DNA of 64,000 nucleotides, taken from NCBI GenBank assembly GCA_963834875.1, contig CAWIDG010000012.1, forward strand, positions 7,596 to 71,595, in the 5' to 3' direction. Below are positions 26,629 to 39,571 of this stretch, in pieces. Origin of the DNA: DATAGF01 sp963834875. GTDB lineage: Bacteria; Actinomycetota; Thermoleophilia; Miltoncostaeales; Miltoncostaeaceae. Position 1 is the first letter of the stretch; the number at the start of each line of letters is the position of its first letter. The translations under genes and the position numbers were made by a program. The notes under the pieces were generated by a model, which was not told the origin of the DNA, searched no databases, and saw only the letters and a program-made list of their open reading frames with translations.

Positions 26629-29600
26629 ATGACCGCTCCTCCGCCGTTCGCCGCCACCCCTCCGCGCGGGCTCCCCGAGCTGCTGGAGCACGACGCCTGC
26701 GCGCTGGCCGCCTTCGCGACCCGCGACGGGCGGCCGAGCCGCGCGATGCTGGAGCGGGCGCTCTCGTCGCTCGAGCTCATGGTGCACCGCTCGGGCAGCG
26801 TCGACGGCGAGGGCGACGGCAGCGGGCTGATGGTGGACCTGCCCCGGCCGACCTGGCGCCGGCGGCTGGAGGCCGCGGGGCTCGACCCGGCCGCCGCCGA
26901 CGACCGGCGCTTCACGGTCGCCCACATCTTCTTCGACTCGACGGCCGGCGCCGAGGGCCAGGTGCCGCGCATCGAGGCGCTGCTCGCCACGCACGGCTTC
27001 GAGGTGCTGTGGAGCGGCGAGGGGAGGGTCGACCGCGGCGCGCTCGGGCCGCGCGCGGCCGAGACGCCGACGATCTTCTGGCAGATCGCCTGCCTGGCGC
27101 GCGAGCCGGGGGACCCCGCCACCGCCTGCTACCGGGCGATGGTGGAGATCGAGCGCGACCTCGACTGCTCGGTCGCCTCGTTCTCGGCAAACGACGCGCT
27201 CTACAAGGTGCAGGGCCAGCCCGAGGTCATCCCGCGCTTCTACCCGGAGATGCAGGAGCCCGACTTCGGGTCGTCGCGCATCATCGCCCACAACCGCTAC
27301 TCGACGAACACCTACCCGACCTTCAGCCGCGTCCAGCCGTTCTCGATCCTCGGGCACAACGGCGAGATCAACACGATCGCCCAGCTCCGCGAGCAGAGCG
27401 AGCAGCTCGGCCTGCCGATCACCCGCGACGGCTCGGACAGCCAGGACCTCAACCGGCTGCTCGAGGGCCTGATCTACGAGAAGGGCCTCTCGCTGCTCGA
27501 GGCCGTCGAGTTCGCGCTGCCGCCGATCCTCGGCGAGGTGCACCGGCTGCCGGCCAAGCTCCAGGACCTCTACGTGCACTACCGCGAGGCGCTCGGCCCC
27601 TACGCGCAGGGCCCGGTGGCCCTCGCCTGCCGGGCGGGCGACGAGATGGTGTTCGCCGTTCAACGCGCTCGGCCTGCGGCCGCTGTGGTGGATCGAGACC
27701 GACGACCTGTACGTCGTCTCGTCCGAGCCGGGCATCGTGCCGGTCGCCGAGCTCGCGCGCGACCCCGCTCCGCTGGCGCCGGGCGAGAAGGTGGCGCTCC
27801 TGACCGGCGAGGACGGCGTCCCGGTGGTGCTCGACTACTGGGAGGTCCAGCGCGAGGTCTACCGCCGGGCGAAGGGCCGCGGGGCCCTCCCGACGGCCGA
27901 GACGCGGGCCCGGCTGGCCGGCGGACTGGACCCGGTCGCGGTCGAGGAGTACCCCGACGAGGACCTCCTCGAGCCGGAGCTCGAGCTCGAGACGCTGCTC
28001 GCCTCGGCCGGCTGGATCGAGAGCGACAAGCAGCAGCTCCAGTTCCACGCCGATCGCGGCGCCGAGCCGATCGGCTCGCTGGGGTGGGACGGCCCCCTCG
28101 GGCCGTTCACGCCGGTCCCGATGCCGCTGTCGGACTACCTCCAGGAGACCGTGGCCGTCGTCACGAACCCCGCGATCGACCGCGAGCGCGAGGTCGAGCA
28201 CTTCTCGACCCGCGTCGTGCTCGGCAGGCGGCCGCCGATCGAGGGCGTCGAGCCCGAGCCGCCCCAGCGCTGCGAGCTGCGAATGCCGATCATCCTCGGC
28301 GGCATGCGCGCCGGCGCCACCACGCTCTCGCTGCCGGAGATGCGGCGCGTGGCGGTCGGCCAGGGCGTCGCCTGCATGGAGGACGTCCTCGCCGCATGGG
28401 ACTGGCGCGCCGTGCGCCTGCCGCTCCACTTCGCCTCGGGTCTCAGCGTGCGCGAGCACCTCGCCGAGCTGGCCCACGCCGCCGAGGCGGCCGTGCGCGA
28501 CGGCGCCGAGCTGATCGTGCTCCAGGACCTCGAGGCCGGGCCGGACGAGCGTGTCTGCGACCCCCACCTCGCCGTGGGGGCCGTCGACAAGGCGCTGCGG
28601 GAGGCCGTGAAGGAGGACGGGTCCTCCCTGCGCCGCGACGCCAGCCTCGTGCTCCAGGCCGCCGGCATCCGCAACGTCCACGACGTGATGGTCGCGCTCG
28701 GGTTCGGCGCGCAGGCGCTGTGCCCCTACGCGATGATGGAGAAGGCGATGGACGGCTCGCCCGAGCCGCGGGCGGCGGCCGCCAACGTCCTCGAGGGCCT
28801 GCAGAAGGGCATGGAGAAGGTCCTCTCGACCCTCGGCATCCACGAGCTGCGGGGCTACGGCCGCCTGGTGTCGGCCATCGGCGTGGCCCCCGAGGTGCTC
28901 GAGGTGCTGGCGATCCCCGGCTTCTGCGCCTCGGAGGGCCGCGGCCTGGGCCTCGACGACCTCGACGAGCTCGCCGAGCAGGGCCGCCAGATCCGCGCCG
29001 GCGAGGAGAGCCCCGCCAAGGTGAAGCTCCCGCGCATGTACCCGAAGGTCTGGAAGGCGCTGGCCCGGGTGGCGACATCGGAGCGCGGCTACGAGGAGCT
29101 GGCCGAGACCCTCGACAGGCTCGAGGACGAGCAGCCCGTCGCGCTGCGGCACGCGGTGCAGCCACAGCTCGCGCCGCCGGAGCAGCGCATCGCCGCGGAG
29201 GGCGTCAGCTCGCGCGTCGGCGAGCACACGCTGCCCTTCCTCATCAGCTCGATGAGCTTCGGGAGCCAGGGCGAGACGGCCTTCCGGGCCTACGCCGAGG
29301 CCGCGATGCGGGCCGACATGCTCTGCATGAACGGCGAGGGCGGCGAGATCCCGGACATGTACGGGCGCTACCCGAAGCACCGCGGCCAGCAGATCGCCAG
29401 CGGCCGCTTCGGCGTCTCGTCGCTGCTGCTCAACTCGTCCGAGTGGATCGAGATCAAGATCGGCCAGGGCGCCAAGCCCGGCGAGGGCGGACACCTGCCG
29501 GGCTCCAAGGTGACGCAGGCGATCGCCCGCGCGCGCAACGCCCAGGTCGGCAGCGACCTGATCAGCCCCTCCAACAACCACGACCTCTACTCGATCGAGG

Positions 29601-31285
29601 ACCTGGCCCAGCTGATCGACGAGCTGAAGACCTCGAACCCGCACGCCAGGGTGATCGTGAAGGTGCCCGTGGTGCCCGGCATCGGCACGATCGCCATCGG
29701 CATCGCCAAGGCGGGCGCCGACGTCATCAACATGTCCGGCTACGACGGCGGCACCGGCGCCGCCCGCCAGCACGCGCTGCGCCGCGCCGGCCTTCCCTGC
29801 GAGATCGGCACCGTCCTGGCCCACCACGCCCTCACCGAGGCGGGCATCCGCGACCGCGTCGAGCTGTGGGCCGACGGCGGCCTCCGCAGCGCCGCCGACT
29901 GCATCAAGCTCATCTGCATGGGCGCGAACCGGCTCGGCTTCGGGACGGCGTCGATGGTCGCCATCGGCTGCACCATCTGCCGCGGGTGCCAGCTCGACAC
30001 CTGCCACGTGGGCATCGCGACCCAGATCGACGGCGAGGAGGAGGCCGCCCACCGCGGGCTGAAGCGCTTCGTGCCCAGGGTGCTGGAGCCGTCGGTCGTG
30101 GGCCTGGTGCGCTACTTCACCGAGATGGGGGTGGCGCTGCGCGAGCTGGCCGGCCAGATGGGGGTCGCCGAGGTCCAGGAGCTGGTCGGCCACGCGGACC
30201 GCCTGGTCCAGGTCTCGCACCACGAGCGCCTCGACCTGACGAGCCTGCTCACGCCGGTCCGCGAGCGCGTCATCACCTCGCCCGCCGGCACCCCCCGCTT
30301 CTTCCGGGCCTTCCACCCGCCGCCCCCGCACCGGGCTCCGGAGGTGGCCGCCGAGCGCCTCGCGGCCGGCGCCGCGCTCGCGGTCGAGGAGGAGGCCACC
30401 ACGGCCGCCGACCGGAACCTGGGCACCGACCTCGCCGGCCTGATCGCCCGGGCGACCACCGGCGTGAACAACGCGTGGGTCAACGGCGCGGGCGTCTCGC
30501 CGACCAACGGCTCCGACGGCGCCGACGGCAGGCCCGACGGAGACGGCAACGGCCACGGGAACGGCCGCCTCGCGACGCTGGTGGACCTCGCCTTCACGAA
30601 GGGGGCTGCGGCCGGCAGCGGCCTTGCGGCCTTCACGCTCGACGGCATGCGCATCCGCGTCTTCGGCGGCGCCCAGGACGGGGTCGGCAAGAGCGCCCTC
30701 GGCGGCGAGATCCAGGTCCTGAAGGCCCAGAACGAGGCCGGCCAGTGGGTGGGCGGCCACGTGGGCAAGAGCTTCGCCTACGGCGCCCAGCGCGGCCTCT
30801 TCCTGATCCAGGGCGACGCCGACGCCCGCGCGGGCATCCGCCTGTCGGGCGCGGAGATGGTGCTGGGCGGCGAGCCCGCGCAGCCGCTCAACGACCGCCT
30901 CGGGACCCTCGCGGCCCGCGCCAACTGCAAGGGCTTCGCGTTCGAGTACATGACCGGCGGCCGCGTCGTCGTGCTCGGCGACCCCGGCCCGTGGCTGTGC
31001 AGCGGGATGACCGGCGGCGTCGTCTACGTGCGCCAGAACCCCGACTGGGGGCTCGACGAGGCCGCAGTGCGCCGCCGCCTCTCGAAGGCCGCGAAGGTGA
31101 GCCTCGTGCCCCTCGACGAGACGGACTCGGCGACGGCGGCCCAGCTCCTCGGCGCCTACCAGGCCGCCCTGCGCGCCTCGGGCCAGGAGGAGGCCGCCGC
31201 CGGCCTCGAGCCGCTCATCGAGGAGCCGGCCGAGCACTTCCTGGCCATCGTCCCGGTCACCCAGCAGGCCGACCCGAACATCTAG
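26629..31285 (+). CDS. gltB: Glutamate synthase large subunit (one frameshift)
   Basis: About 1551 residues, normal for GltB, which makes glutamate from glutamine and 2-oxoglutarate. The glutaminase domain has the Cys nucleophile at residue 24 in LLEHDACALAAFATRDG, then IAHNRYSTNTYPTF and LGHNGEINTI. A frame change near 27658 separates it from FNALGLRPLWWIETDD. The central domain is followed by the FMN/3Fe-4S synthase domain with SFGSQGETAFRAYAEAA, NGEGGE, SGYDGGTGAARQHALRRAG and the cluster motif CTICRGCQLDTCHVG. Before the final beta-helix (GXXGXXXG) domain lies an unusual Gly/Asp/Asn-rich linker near 30500-30565. gltD is not in the window. Confidence 0.95.
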
Positions 31286-31302
31286 ACGGAGTAGGCGACA
31301 GA

Positions 31303-31335
31303 GCGCATGGCCGCCTCTTGCGGGCGGCCATGCGC
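31303..31335 (+). terminator. Strong hairpin after gltB
   Basis: A 13-bp perfect stem (GCGCATGGCCGCC / GGCGGCCATGCGC) around a 7-nt loop, 17 nt after the gltB stop. It lacks a T-tract, as is common for high-GC actinobacterial terminators. Confidence 0.65.
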
Positions 31336-31432
31336 GCCTCCGGGCCCTGGCCGGGCCCTCCGGCAACCGGCGGCACCGCCTTCGGCGGGGCTGGCCGCCT
31401 TGGAAGAGCCGCCGAACAGGCGCCGCCCTTGC

Positions 31433-31462
31433 GATCGGTGACCGATCTCACAAATGATCGGT
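31433..31462. promoter_or_regulatory. GATCGGT operator-like repeats upstream of the osmoprotectant operon
   Basis: Perfect inverted repeat GATCGGT-G-ACCGATC (31433-31447) followed by a third, direct GATCGGT (31456-31462). The cluster ends about 40 bp before the operon -10 box, a plausible repressor or activator site. Confidence 0.5.
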
Positions 31463-31503
31463 CGGCGCACCCGGGCCGAGGGACCCCGGTCTGCAGGCTC
31501 GGG

Positions 31504-31509
31504 TAGGTT
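31504..31509 (+). promoter_or_regulatory. -10-like box for the osmoprotectant operon
   Basis: TAGGTT followed by 6 nt and then ATG 31516. Confidence 0.45.
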
Positions 31510-31515
31510 CGCCCG

Positions 31516-32758
<1,243 letters not shown>

Positions 32759-32766
<8 letters not shown>

Positions 32767-33421
32767 GCTCGTCCGCTGGAGCTGGGTCGAGGACAACCTC
32801 GACGACATCCAGCAGGCCTCGATCGAGCACCTGGAGCTCGTCGGTGCCGCCCTCGGGCTGGCGATCGCGATCTCCATCCCCGTCGCGATCCTCGTGCGCC
32901 GCCGGAGGACCCCGTTCATCGCGGTCAACGCGATCTCGGGCGCCCTCTACACGATCCCGAGCCTGGCGATGTTCGCGTTCCTGCTCTCCTGGGTCGGCAT
33001 CGGCTTCGAGCCGGCGGTCATCGCGCTGGCCGTCTACTGCCTCCAGCTCATCATCCGCAACACGGTGGTCGGCCTCCGGGGCGTCTCGGGCCCGGTCCAG
33101 GAAGCGGCGCGCGGCATGGGACTGACCCGGCGTCAGACCCTGATGCGCGTAGAGCTGCCGCTGGCCCTGCCGGCGATCATCGCCGGGATCCGGCTCGCAG
33201 CCGTGAGCACCGTCGGCATCGCCACCATCGCCGTCTACATCGGCGCCGGCGGGCTGGGGGTGCTGATCGTGAACGACGGCATCCAGCGCGGGCTCTTCGT
33301 GACGCCGATCTTCGTCGGAGCCGTCATCGCCACGGTCATGGCGATCGTCATCGACCTCGCGCTCGTCGGCCTCGAGCGGGCCCTGACGCCATGGCAGCGC
33401 GCGCGCGCCGAGGGGACGTGA
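32759..33421 (+). CDS. Osmoprotectant ABC transporter permease 1
   Basis: 220-residue BPD-type permease. It has five or six TM helices and the EAA loop EAARGMGLTRRQTLMRVELPLALPAIIAG, which contacts the ATPase. N-terminal WSWVEDNLDDIQQASIEHLEL is typical of OpuCB/YehW-like subunits. GTG 32759 overlaps the ATPase stop, and the gene ends on the ATG of permease 2. Confidence 0.93.
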
Positions 33422-34077
33422 TGGGCGCCGTCTGGGACGCCTTCGAGGCGAACGACGGGTGGGGGCAGACGTGGACCCACATCAAGCTCTCGCTCACCGC
33501 CCTCTGCCTCGCCACGGTCGTCGGCCTGGTCCTCGGCGTGATCTGCGCCAAGATCGGCCGCGGCGCGGCCTTCCTCGTCGTCACGGTCTCGAACCTCGGC
33601 CGCACGGTCCCCACGTTCGCGCTGATCGCGCTGATCCTCGCCCTCACGTCGCTCGGCTTCTGGCCGGCCGTCCTGGGCCTCTTCCTGCTCGGGATCCCGC
33701 CCATCCTGCTCAACACGTACACGGGCGTGAAGGAGGTCGATCCCGGCGCGATCGAGGCCAGCCGCGGCATGGGCCTCACCCCCTCACAGGTGCTCGGCCG
33801 CGTCGAGCTCCCCATCGCGATGCCGCTGGTCTTCGCCGGCATCCGCACCTCGTCGGTGCAGATCATCGCCACCGCGGCGCTCGCGGGGCTCGTCGGTGCG
33901 GGTGGCCTCGGCGTCATCGTCGCCAGCGGCCTCTCGAACAACCAGGACGACGTGATCCTGGCCGGCGCCATCCCCATCACCATCCTCGCGGCGCTCTCCG
34001 AAGTCGTGTTCGGCGGCGCGGAGCGGCTCGTGACCCCCCGCGGCCTGCGGATCAGCCGCAGGCCGATCACTGCATAG
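33421..34077 (+). CDS. Osmoprotectant ABC transporter permease 2
   Basis: 218-residue BPD permease related to permease 1, with FIxxVSNLGRTVPTFALIALIL and the EAA loop EASRGMGLTPSQVLGRVELPIAMPLVFAG. The ATG at 33421 shares its A with the preceding TGA. The binding-protein gene follows after 9 bp, behind the Shine-Dalgarno GGAGGA. Confidence 0.93.
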   Translation: MGAVWDAFEANDGWGQTWTHIKLSLTALCLATVVGLVLGVICAKIGRGAAFLVVTVSNLGRTVPTFALIALILALTSLGFWPAVLGLFLLGIPPILLNTYTGVKEVDPGAIEASRGMGLTPSQVLGRVELPIAMPLVFAGIRTSSVQIIATAALAGLVGAGGLGVIVASGLSNNQDDVILAGAIPITILAALSEVVFGGAERLVTPRGLRISRRPITA

Positions 34078-34086
34078 GAGGACGAT

Positions 34087-35107
34087 GTGAGACCACGGCT
34101 CCAACGGCTCCCGGCGGCGCTGCTCGCCGCGCTGCTCGCCATGTCGCTGCTCGTCGCCGCAGCGTGCGGCGACGATGATGACGAGGGCTCGAGCGGGGCG
34201 GGAGACGGCGTCGCTGTGCGGATCGCCGACAAGGGCTTCGCGGAGAGCTTCATCGTGGCGCAGGCGTGCGCCCAGGCGCTCTGAACGCGCAGGGCTTCGA
34301 CGTCGAGCGTCACGAGCCTCGCCAGCACCGAGATCGCCGACAAGGCGATCCGCGACGGCGAGATCGACGTCTATCCCGAGTACGTCGGCACGTCCTACGC
34401 AGACCGTCCTCGGGCTCGATGCGGGCGCCAGGCGCCGGACGCGCTGCGAGGCGCAGTTCGAGGAGGTCAAGACCGCCTACGAGAGGCGCGGGCTGACCGC
34501 GCTCACGCCGGCGCCGTTCAACAACGGCAACGCCGTGGCGTGCACCCAGGAGGCGGTCGACCAGTACGGCATCACGACCCTCTCCGACCTCGGCGCAGCG
34601 TCCGAGAACATCACCTACTCGGCCAACGCCGAGCACCTCACCCGCCCCGACGGCCTGCCGCTGCTGAAGCGCGAGTACGGCTTCAACCCGAAGGAATCAA
34701 GACCGTCAACATCAGCCTGCGCTACAAGCCCATCGAGGACGGGCAGGCGAACTGCGTCTACGCCTTCGGGACCGACCCGAAGCTCGGACAGCTCGACTCG
34801 TGCTGCTCGAGGACGACAAGGGCGCCTACTCGGCCGGGCTCTCGTACCAGACCTTCCCGGTCGTCAACAAGGCGTTCTACGACGGGCTCACCGAGGAGCA
34901 GCGCACCGCCTTCACGAGGCGCTCGACTCGGTGAACGCCGGCCTCACGCAGGAGGCCATCATCCCGACTGATCGCGCGGGTCGAGTCGACCAGGAGGACC
35001 CCGACGTCGTGGCCGCGGAGTTCCTCAGCGAGGCGGGGGATCGTCGACGAACTGATCGACTCGCTCATGGCGGACGGTGTGGCTCATGCGCTACGCTGTT
35101 CGCCATG
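34087..35107 (+). CDS. Osmoprotectant-binding lipoprotein (several frameshifts)
   Basis: Substrate-binding protein of the OpuCC/OsmF (QAT) family. It begins with a lipoprotein-like signal (LLAALLAMSLLVAAACGDD, Cys after the Ala run) and VAVRIADKGFAESFIVAQA. Family text continues in alternating frames: TEIADKAIRDGEIDVYPEYVGTSY, KTAYERRGLTALTPAPFNNGNAVA, ITTLSDLGAASENITYSANAEH, INISLRYKPIEDGQANCVYAFGTDPKL, VLLEDDKGAYSA and PDVVAAEFLSEAG. At least five frame changes occur in about 1 kb, many more than in neighbours. The order of motifs is intact, so local sequence error is likely, but a real pseudogene cannot be excluded. Confidence 0.7.
35092..35097 (+). promoter_or_regulatory. -10-like box for the AbrB-PIN pair
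   Basis: TACGCT followed by 7 nt and then ATG 35105. It lies in the last codons of the binding-protein gene, so the pair may have its own promoter. Confidence 0.45.
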
Positions 35108-35353
35108 AAGCGTCTCCGCATCTCGAAGGGCGGGCAGGTGTCGATCCCCGCCGAGGTCCGTCACCGCTGGGGCACCCACACGGTCGTCGCCGAGGACGAG
35201 GGGGATCGACTGGTCCTGCGGCCGGTGCCCGACGACCCGATCGCCGCCGCGCGAGGGTGGCTTCGCGACCTGGCGATCAGCTCCGATGAGGCGCGCAGGC
35301 GGGCGCGACGGGAGGAGCTCGCCGCCGAGGAGCGCAAGCTCCGACGACGGTGA
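35105..35353 (+). CDS. AbrB/MazE-like antitoxin
   Basis: 82 residues. The N-terminal swapped-hairpin AbrB domain reads LRISKGGQVSIPAEVRHRWG (residues 4-23), typical of VapB/AbrB antitoxins. The C-terminal half is charged and helical (SSDEARRRARREELAAEERK), the part that usually wraps the toxin. Its stop overlaps the toxin GTG by 4 bp (GTGA). Together they form a type II toxin-antitoxin module, expected to be autoregulated. Confidence 0.88.
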   Translation: MKRLRISKGGQVSIPAEVRHRWGTHTVVAEDEGDRLVLRPVPDDPIAAARGWLRDLAISSDEARRRARREELAAEERKLRRR

Positions 35354-35778
35354 TCCTCCTGGACGCGTTCGCGTTGATCGCCCTCCAGCGGGACGAGCCC
35401 GCCGCCCAGGCGGTCGCCGAGATCATCGCCTCCGGGGATGCGGGGATACCTTCCGTCAACCTTGCCGAGGTGCTCGATCAGCTCATTCGCCTGGACGGCG
35501 TCCCGGCGGACAGGCTGGGTCGCGCCTTCTCGGGGTTCGTCTCGGCGGGCCTGGTCATCGTTCACACGCGTGACGAGACCCCATGGGCCGCAGCTCGGCT
35601 CCGGGCCCGCCATTACCGACGGCGGGGCGGCGCCCTCTCCCTGCCTGACTGTATCTTGCTCGCGACCGCGGACGCCGGCGACACGATCGCAACCGCCGAC
35701 CGCCCGGTCCTGGCCGCGGCGCGCGCCGAGGGCATCGATGTCATGCCGCTCCCGGACTCAGCGGGCCGGACCGGATGA
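35350..35778 (+). CDS. PIN-domain ribonuclease toxin (VapC-like)
   Basis: 142 residues with the four-acid PIN active site visible: D5 in ILLDAFALIAL, E40 in VNLAEVLDQ, D100 in SLPDCILLATA and D117 in IATADRPVL. PIN toxins cleave tRNA or rRNA when released from the antitoxin. GTG 35350 overlaps the antitoxin stop, so translation is coupled. The convergent ABC-F gene ends 3 bp beyond the stop. Confidence 0.9.
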   Translation: MILLDAFALIALQRDEPAAQAVAEIIASGDAGIPSVNLAEVLDQLIRLDGVPADRLGRAFSGFVSAGLVIVHTRDETPWAAARLRARHYRRRGGALSLPDCILLATADAGDTIATADRPVLAAARAEGIDVMPLPDSAGRTG

Positions 35779-35781
35779 GCG

Positions 35782-37629
<1,848 letters not shown>

Positions 37630-37636
37630 CGCAGGC

Positions 37637-37643
37637 TAGGCTA
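37637..37643. promoter_or_regulatory. Shared bidirectional -10 element (ABC-F / RNase D)
   Basis: The palindromic CTAGGCTAG gives TAGGCT on the plus strand (37637-37642, 8 nt before ATG 37651) and TAGCCT on the minus strand (37638-37643, 8 nt before ATG 37629). The spacing is identical on both sides, and the whole intergenic space is 21 bp. Confidence 0.6.
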
Positions 37644-37650
37644 GCGGGGG

Positions 37651-38883
37651 ATGTCAGCGCGCAAGCCACTTCACGACGGCGAGGGGGTCGTCGCCGTCGT
37701 GGACGAGGCGCGGGGCGAGGGCATCGCCGCGATCGACCTCGAGTTCATGTGGGAGCGCACCTACGCTCCCGTGGCCTGCCTCGCCCAGGTGGCGACGCCG
37801 CGCGGGGTCCACCTGATCGACCCGATCGAGGGCGCGCCGCTGCTGCCGGTGGCCGAGCTGGTCGCCGACCCGGCCGTCGAGGTCGTCATGCACGCGCCCT
37901 CGGCCGACCTGACGTTGCTGGGCCTCGCGTACGGGCTGCGGCCGGCGCGGCTGCACGACGTCCAGGTCACGGCCGGCTTCGTCGGCCTCGGCGCCGGACA
38001 GGGGCTCGCGACCCTCCTCCAGCGGGCGCTGGGGGTGCGGCTCGACAAGGGCGAGCGATACACCGACTGGACGCGGCGGCCCCTGTCTGCCGCCCAGCTG
38101 GAGTACGCGGCCGGCGACGTCCTCCACCTCCTGCCCCTCCGCGAGGAGCTCGCCCGCCGCGCCGAGGCGCTCGGCCGCACCGAGTGGGTCGCCGAGGAGC
38201 ACGAGCGGCGCTACGGCCCCGACGCCCGCCTCGTGCCGGACCCGGAGACGGCGTGGCAGCGCGTGAAGGGCCAGGGCCGGCTCAGCGCCCGCGACCGCGC
38301 CGTGCTCGCGTCCCTGGCGGCCTGGCGCGAGGAGGAGGCGCGGCGGCGGGACAAGCCGGCCTCGTGGGTCGTGCCCGACCGGACGCTGGTGGAGATCGCG
38401 AGGCGGCGGCCCGGCGACCGCCGCGCCCTGGAGTCGGAGCGGGGGCTGCCGGACCGCATCCTGGCGTCGGCGGCCGACGGCCTCCTGGCGGCCGTGCGCG
38501 CGGGCGCGCACGCGGAGCCGGTCGGGGCCCCGGCCCCCCCGTCCCCGGACCTGCAGCAGCGCCTCGAGGTGCTCGGGCCGCTCGGCGCCGTGCTGGTCGG
38601 GGCCCGTGCCGCGGCGGTCAACCTCGCCCCGAGCCTCCTGGCGACCAGGGACGAGATCGCCGCGTTCCTGGTGGCGGCGATCCGGGGAGACGTGGACGGC
38701 CAGCCGCTCGCCTCGGGCTGGCGGCGGGAGATCGCCGGCGACGCGCTGGTCGAGCTGGCGCACGGGCGCCTCGCCCTGGCGCCCGCCGGCCGCCCGCCCT
38801 ACCTCACCGAGCTGCCGCGGGACGGCGCCGAGGGCACCGGTAGAGTGCCGTCCGGCCCCCCCGAGGAGCCCGGCCCGCAGTGA
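37651..38883 (+). CDS. rnd: Ribonuclease D
   Basis: 410 residues. The DEDD exonuclease domain (1-190) shows D29 and E31 in IAAIDLEFMWERTY, the conserved Asp in MHAPSADLTLLG and YAAGDVLHLLPL as the fourth motif. The HRDC domains follow: the first around ARDRAVLASLAAWREEEARRRDKPASWVVPDRTLVEIA is canonical. It trims 3' ends of tRNA and other stable RNA. The last ~30 residues are Pro/Gly-rich. The stop overlaps the UspA gene start by 4 bp. Confidence 0.93.
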   Translation: MSARKPLHDGEGVVAVVDEARGEGIAAIDLEFMWERTYAPVACLAQVATPRGVHLIDPIEGAPLLPVAELVADPAVEVVMHAPSADLTLLGLAYGLRPARLHDVQVTAGFVGLGAGQGLATLLQRALGVRLDKGERYTDWTRRPLSAAQLEYAAGDVLHLLPLREELARRAEALGRTEWVAEEHERRYGPDARLVPDPETAWQRVKGQGRLSARDRAVLASLAAWREEEARRRDKPASWVVPDRTLVEIARRRPGDRRALESERGLPDRILASAADGLLAAVRAGAHAEPVGAPAPPSPDLQQRLEVLGPLGAVLVGARAAAVNLAPSLLATRDEIAAFLVAAIRGDVDGQPLASGWRREIAGDALVELAHGRLALAPAGRPPYLTELPRDGAEGTGRVPSGPPEEPGPQ

Positions 38884-39323
38884 ACGTCAGCTACGACCAC
38901 ATCGCGTGCTTCATCGACGACTCCGATGCGGCGTCGCGCGCGCTGAGCCATGCGGCCGCCCTGCGCGACGCCACCGGCGCGCGGCTCAGCGTCGTCCACG
39001 TGCTGGCCCCGCCCGCCTTCCTCGTGTCGCTCGCGGCCGGCCTGGGCGGCGCGCCGGTGCACGACACGGAGCTCGAGCGCGAGGCCGCGGAGATGTGGCT
39101 CGCGGAGGAGGCGCGCTCCGTCGAGGCCGAGGCGATCATGCTCGAGGGGCACCCCGCGAACACGGCCAGCGAGTGGGCGCGCGAGGCCGGCGTCGACATC
39201 ATGGTGGCCGCGCGCCACGGGGGCGGGGCGGAGCGGGCGCTGCTGGGCAGCTTCGCAAGCCACCTGGCGCACCACGCGCCGTGCTCGGTGTTCCTCGTGC
39301 CCCCCGAGCAGGGCGCCTCCTGA
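38880..39323 (+). CDS. Universal stress protein (UspA family)
   Basis: 147-residue Rossmann-like protein. It starts with YDHIACFIDDSDAASRALSHA, has LSVVHVLAPP after the second strand, and ends with the nucleotide-binding loop VAARHGGGAERALLGSFASHLAHHAPCSVFLVP, close to the ATP-binding G-2X-G-9X-G(S) motif. GTG 38880 overlaps the RNase D stop (GTGA). Confidence 0.9.
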   Translation: MNVSYDHIACFIDDSDAASRALSHAAALRDATGARLSVVHVLAPPAFLVSLAAGLGGAPVHDTELEREAAEMWLAEEARSVEAEAIMLEGHPANTASEWAREAGVDIMVAARHGGGAERALLGSFASHLAHHAPCSVFLVPPEQGAS

Positions 39324-39342
39324 CCGGCGCTGGCGCGCCGCC

Positions 39343-39495
39343 CTACGCGGCGAGCGCCGGGAGGTCCTCCCGGGCCGCCGGCCCGTCGTGGATGTGCAGG
39401 CAGCCGGCGACCCGGCAGGTCCCGCCGTCGTCGGGCTCCAGGCGGGAGAGCAGTGCCTCGATACGAGCGGTCTCGGAGCTGTTCGCGGTTCCCAT
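39343..39495 (-). CDS. Small Cys/His-motif protein
   Basis: 50 residues from ATG 39495, chosen because GGGAG lies 7 nt upstream; a 63-residue version from ATG 39534 is also open. The core TCRVAGCLHIHDGPAARE has a C-x4-C-x-H-x-H arrangement that could bind a metal. An N-terminal helix (SSETARIEALLSRL) precedes it. Not recognised as a named family. It lies between uspA and the HD hydrolase gene. Confidence 0.5.
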   Translation of the reverse strand: MGTANSSETARIEALLSRLEPDDGGTCRVAGCLHIHDGPAAREDLPALAA

Positions 39496-39571
39496 GTCGT
39501 CTCCCGGTACGGTGGGGGCGGATTCGCGGATCATCCAATCCCCCCTCCGTAACCGGCGGGTTGCGCGGACG

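Noticed and set aside
27449..31366. Long minus-strand open frame (about 1300 codons) opposite gltB
   Set aside because: Mirror image of gltB codon bias; no motif found in the predicted product.
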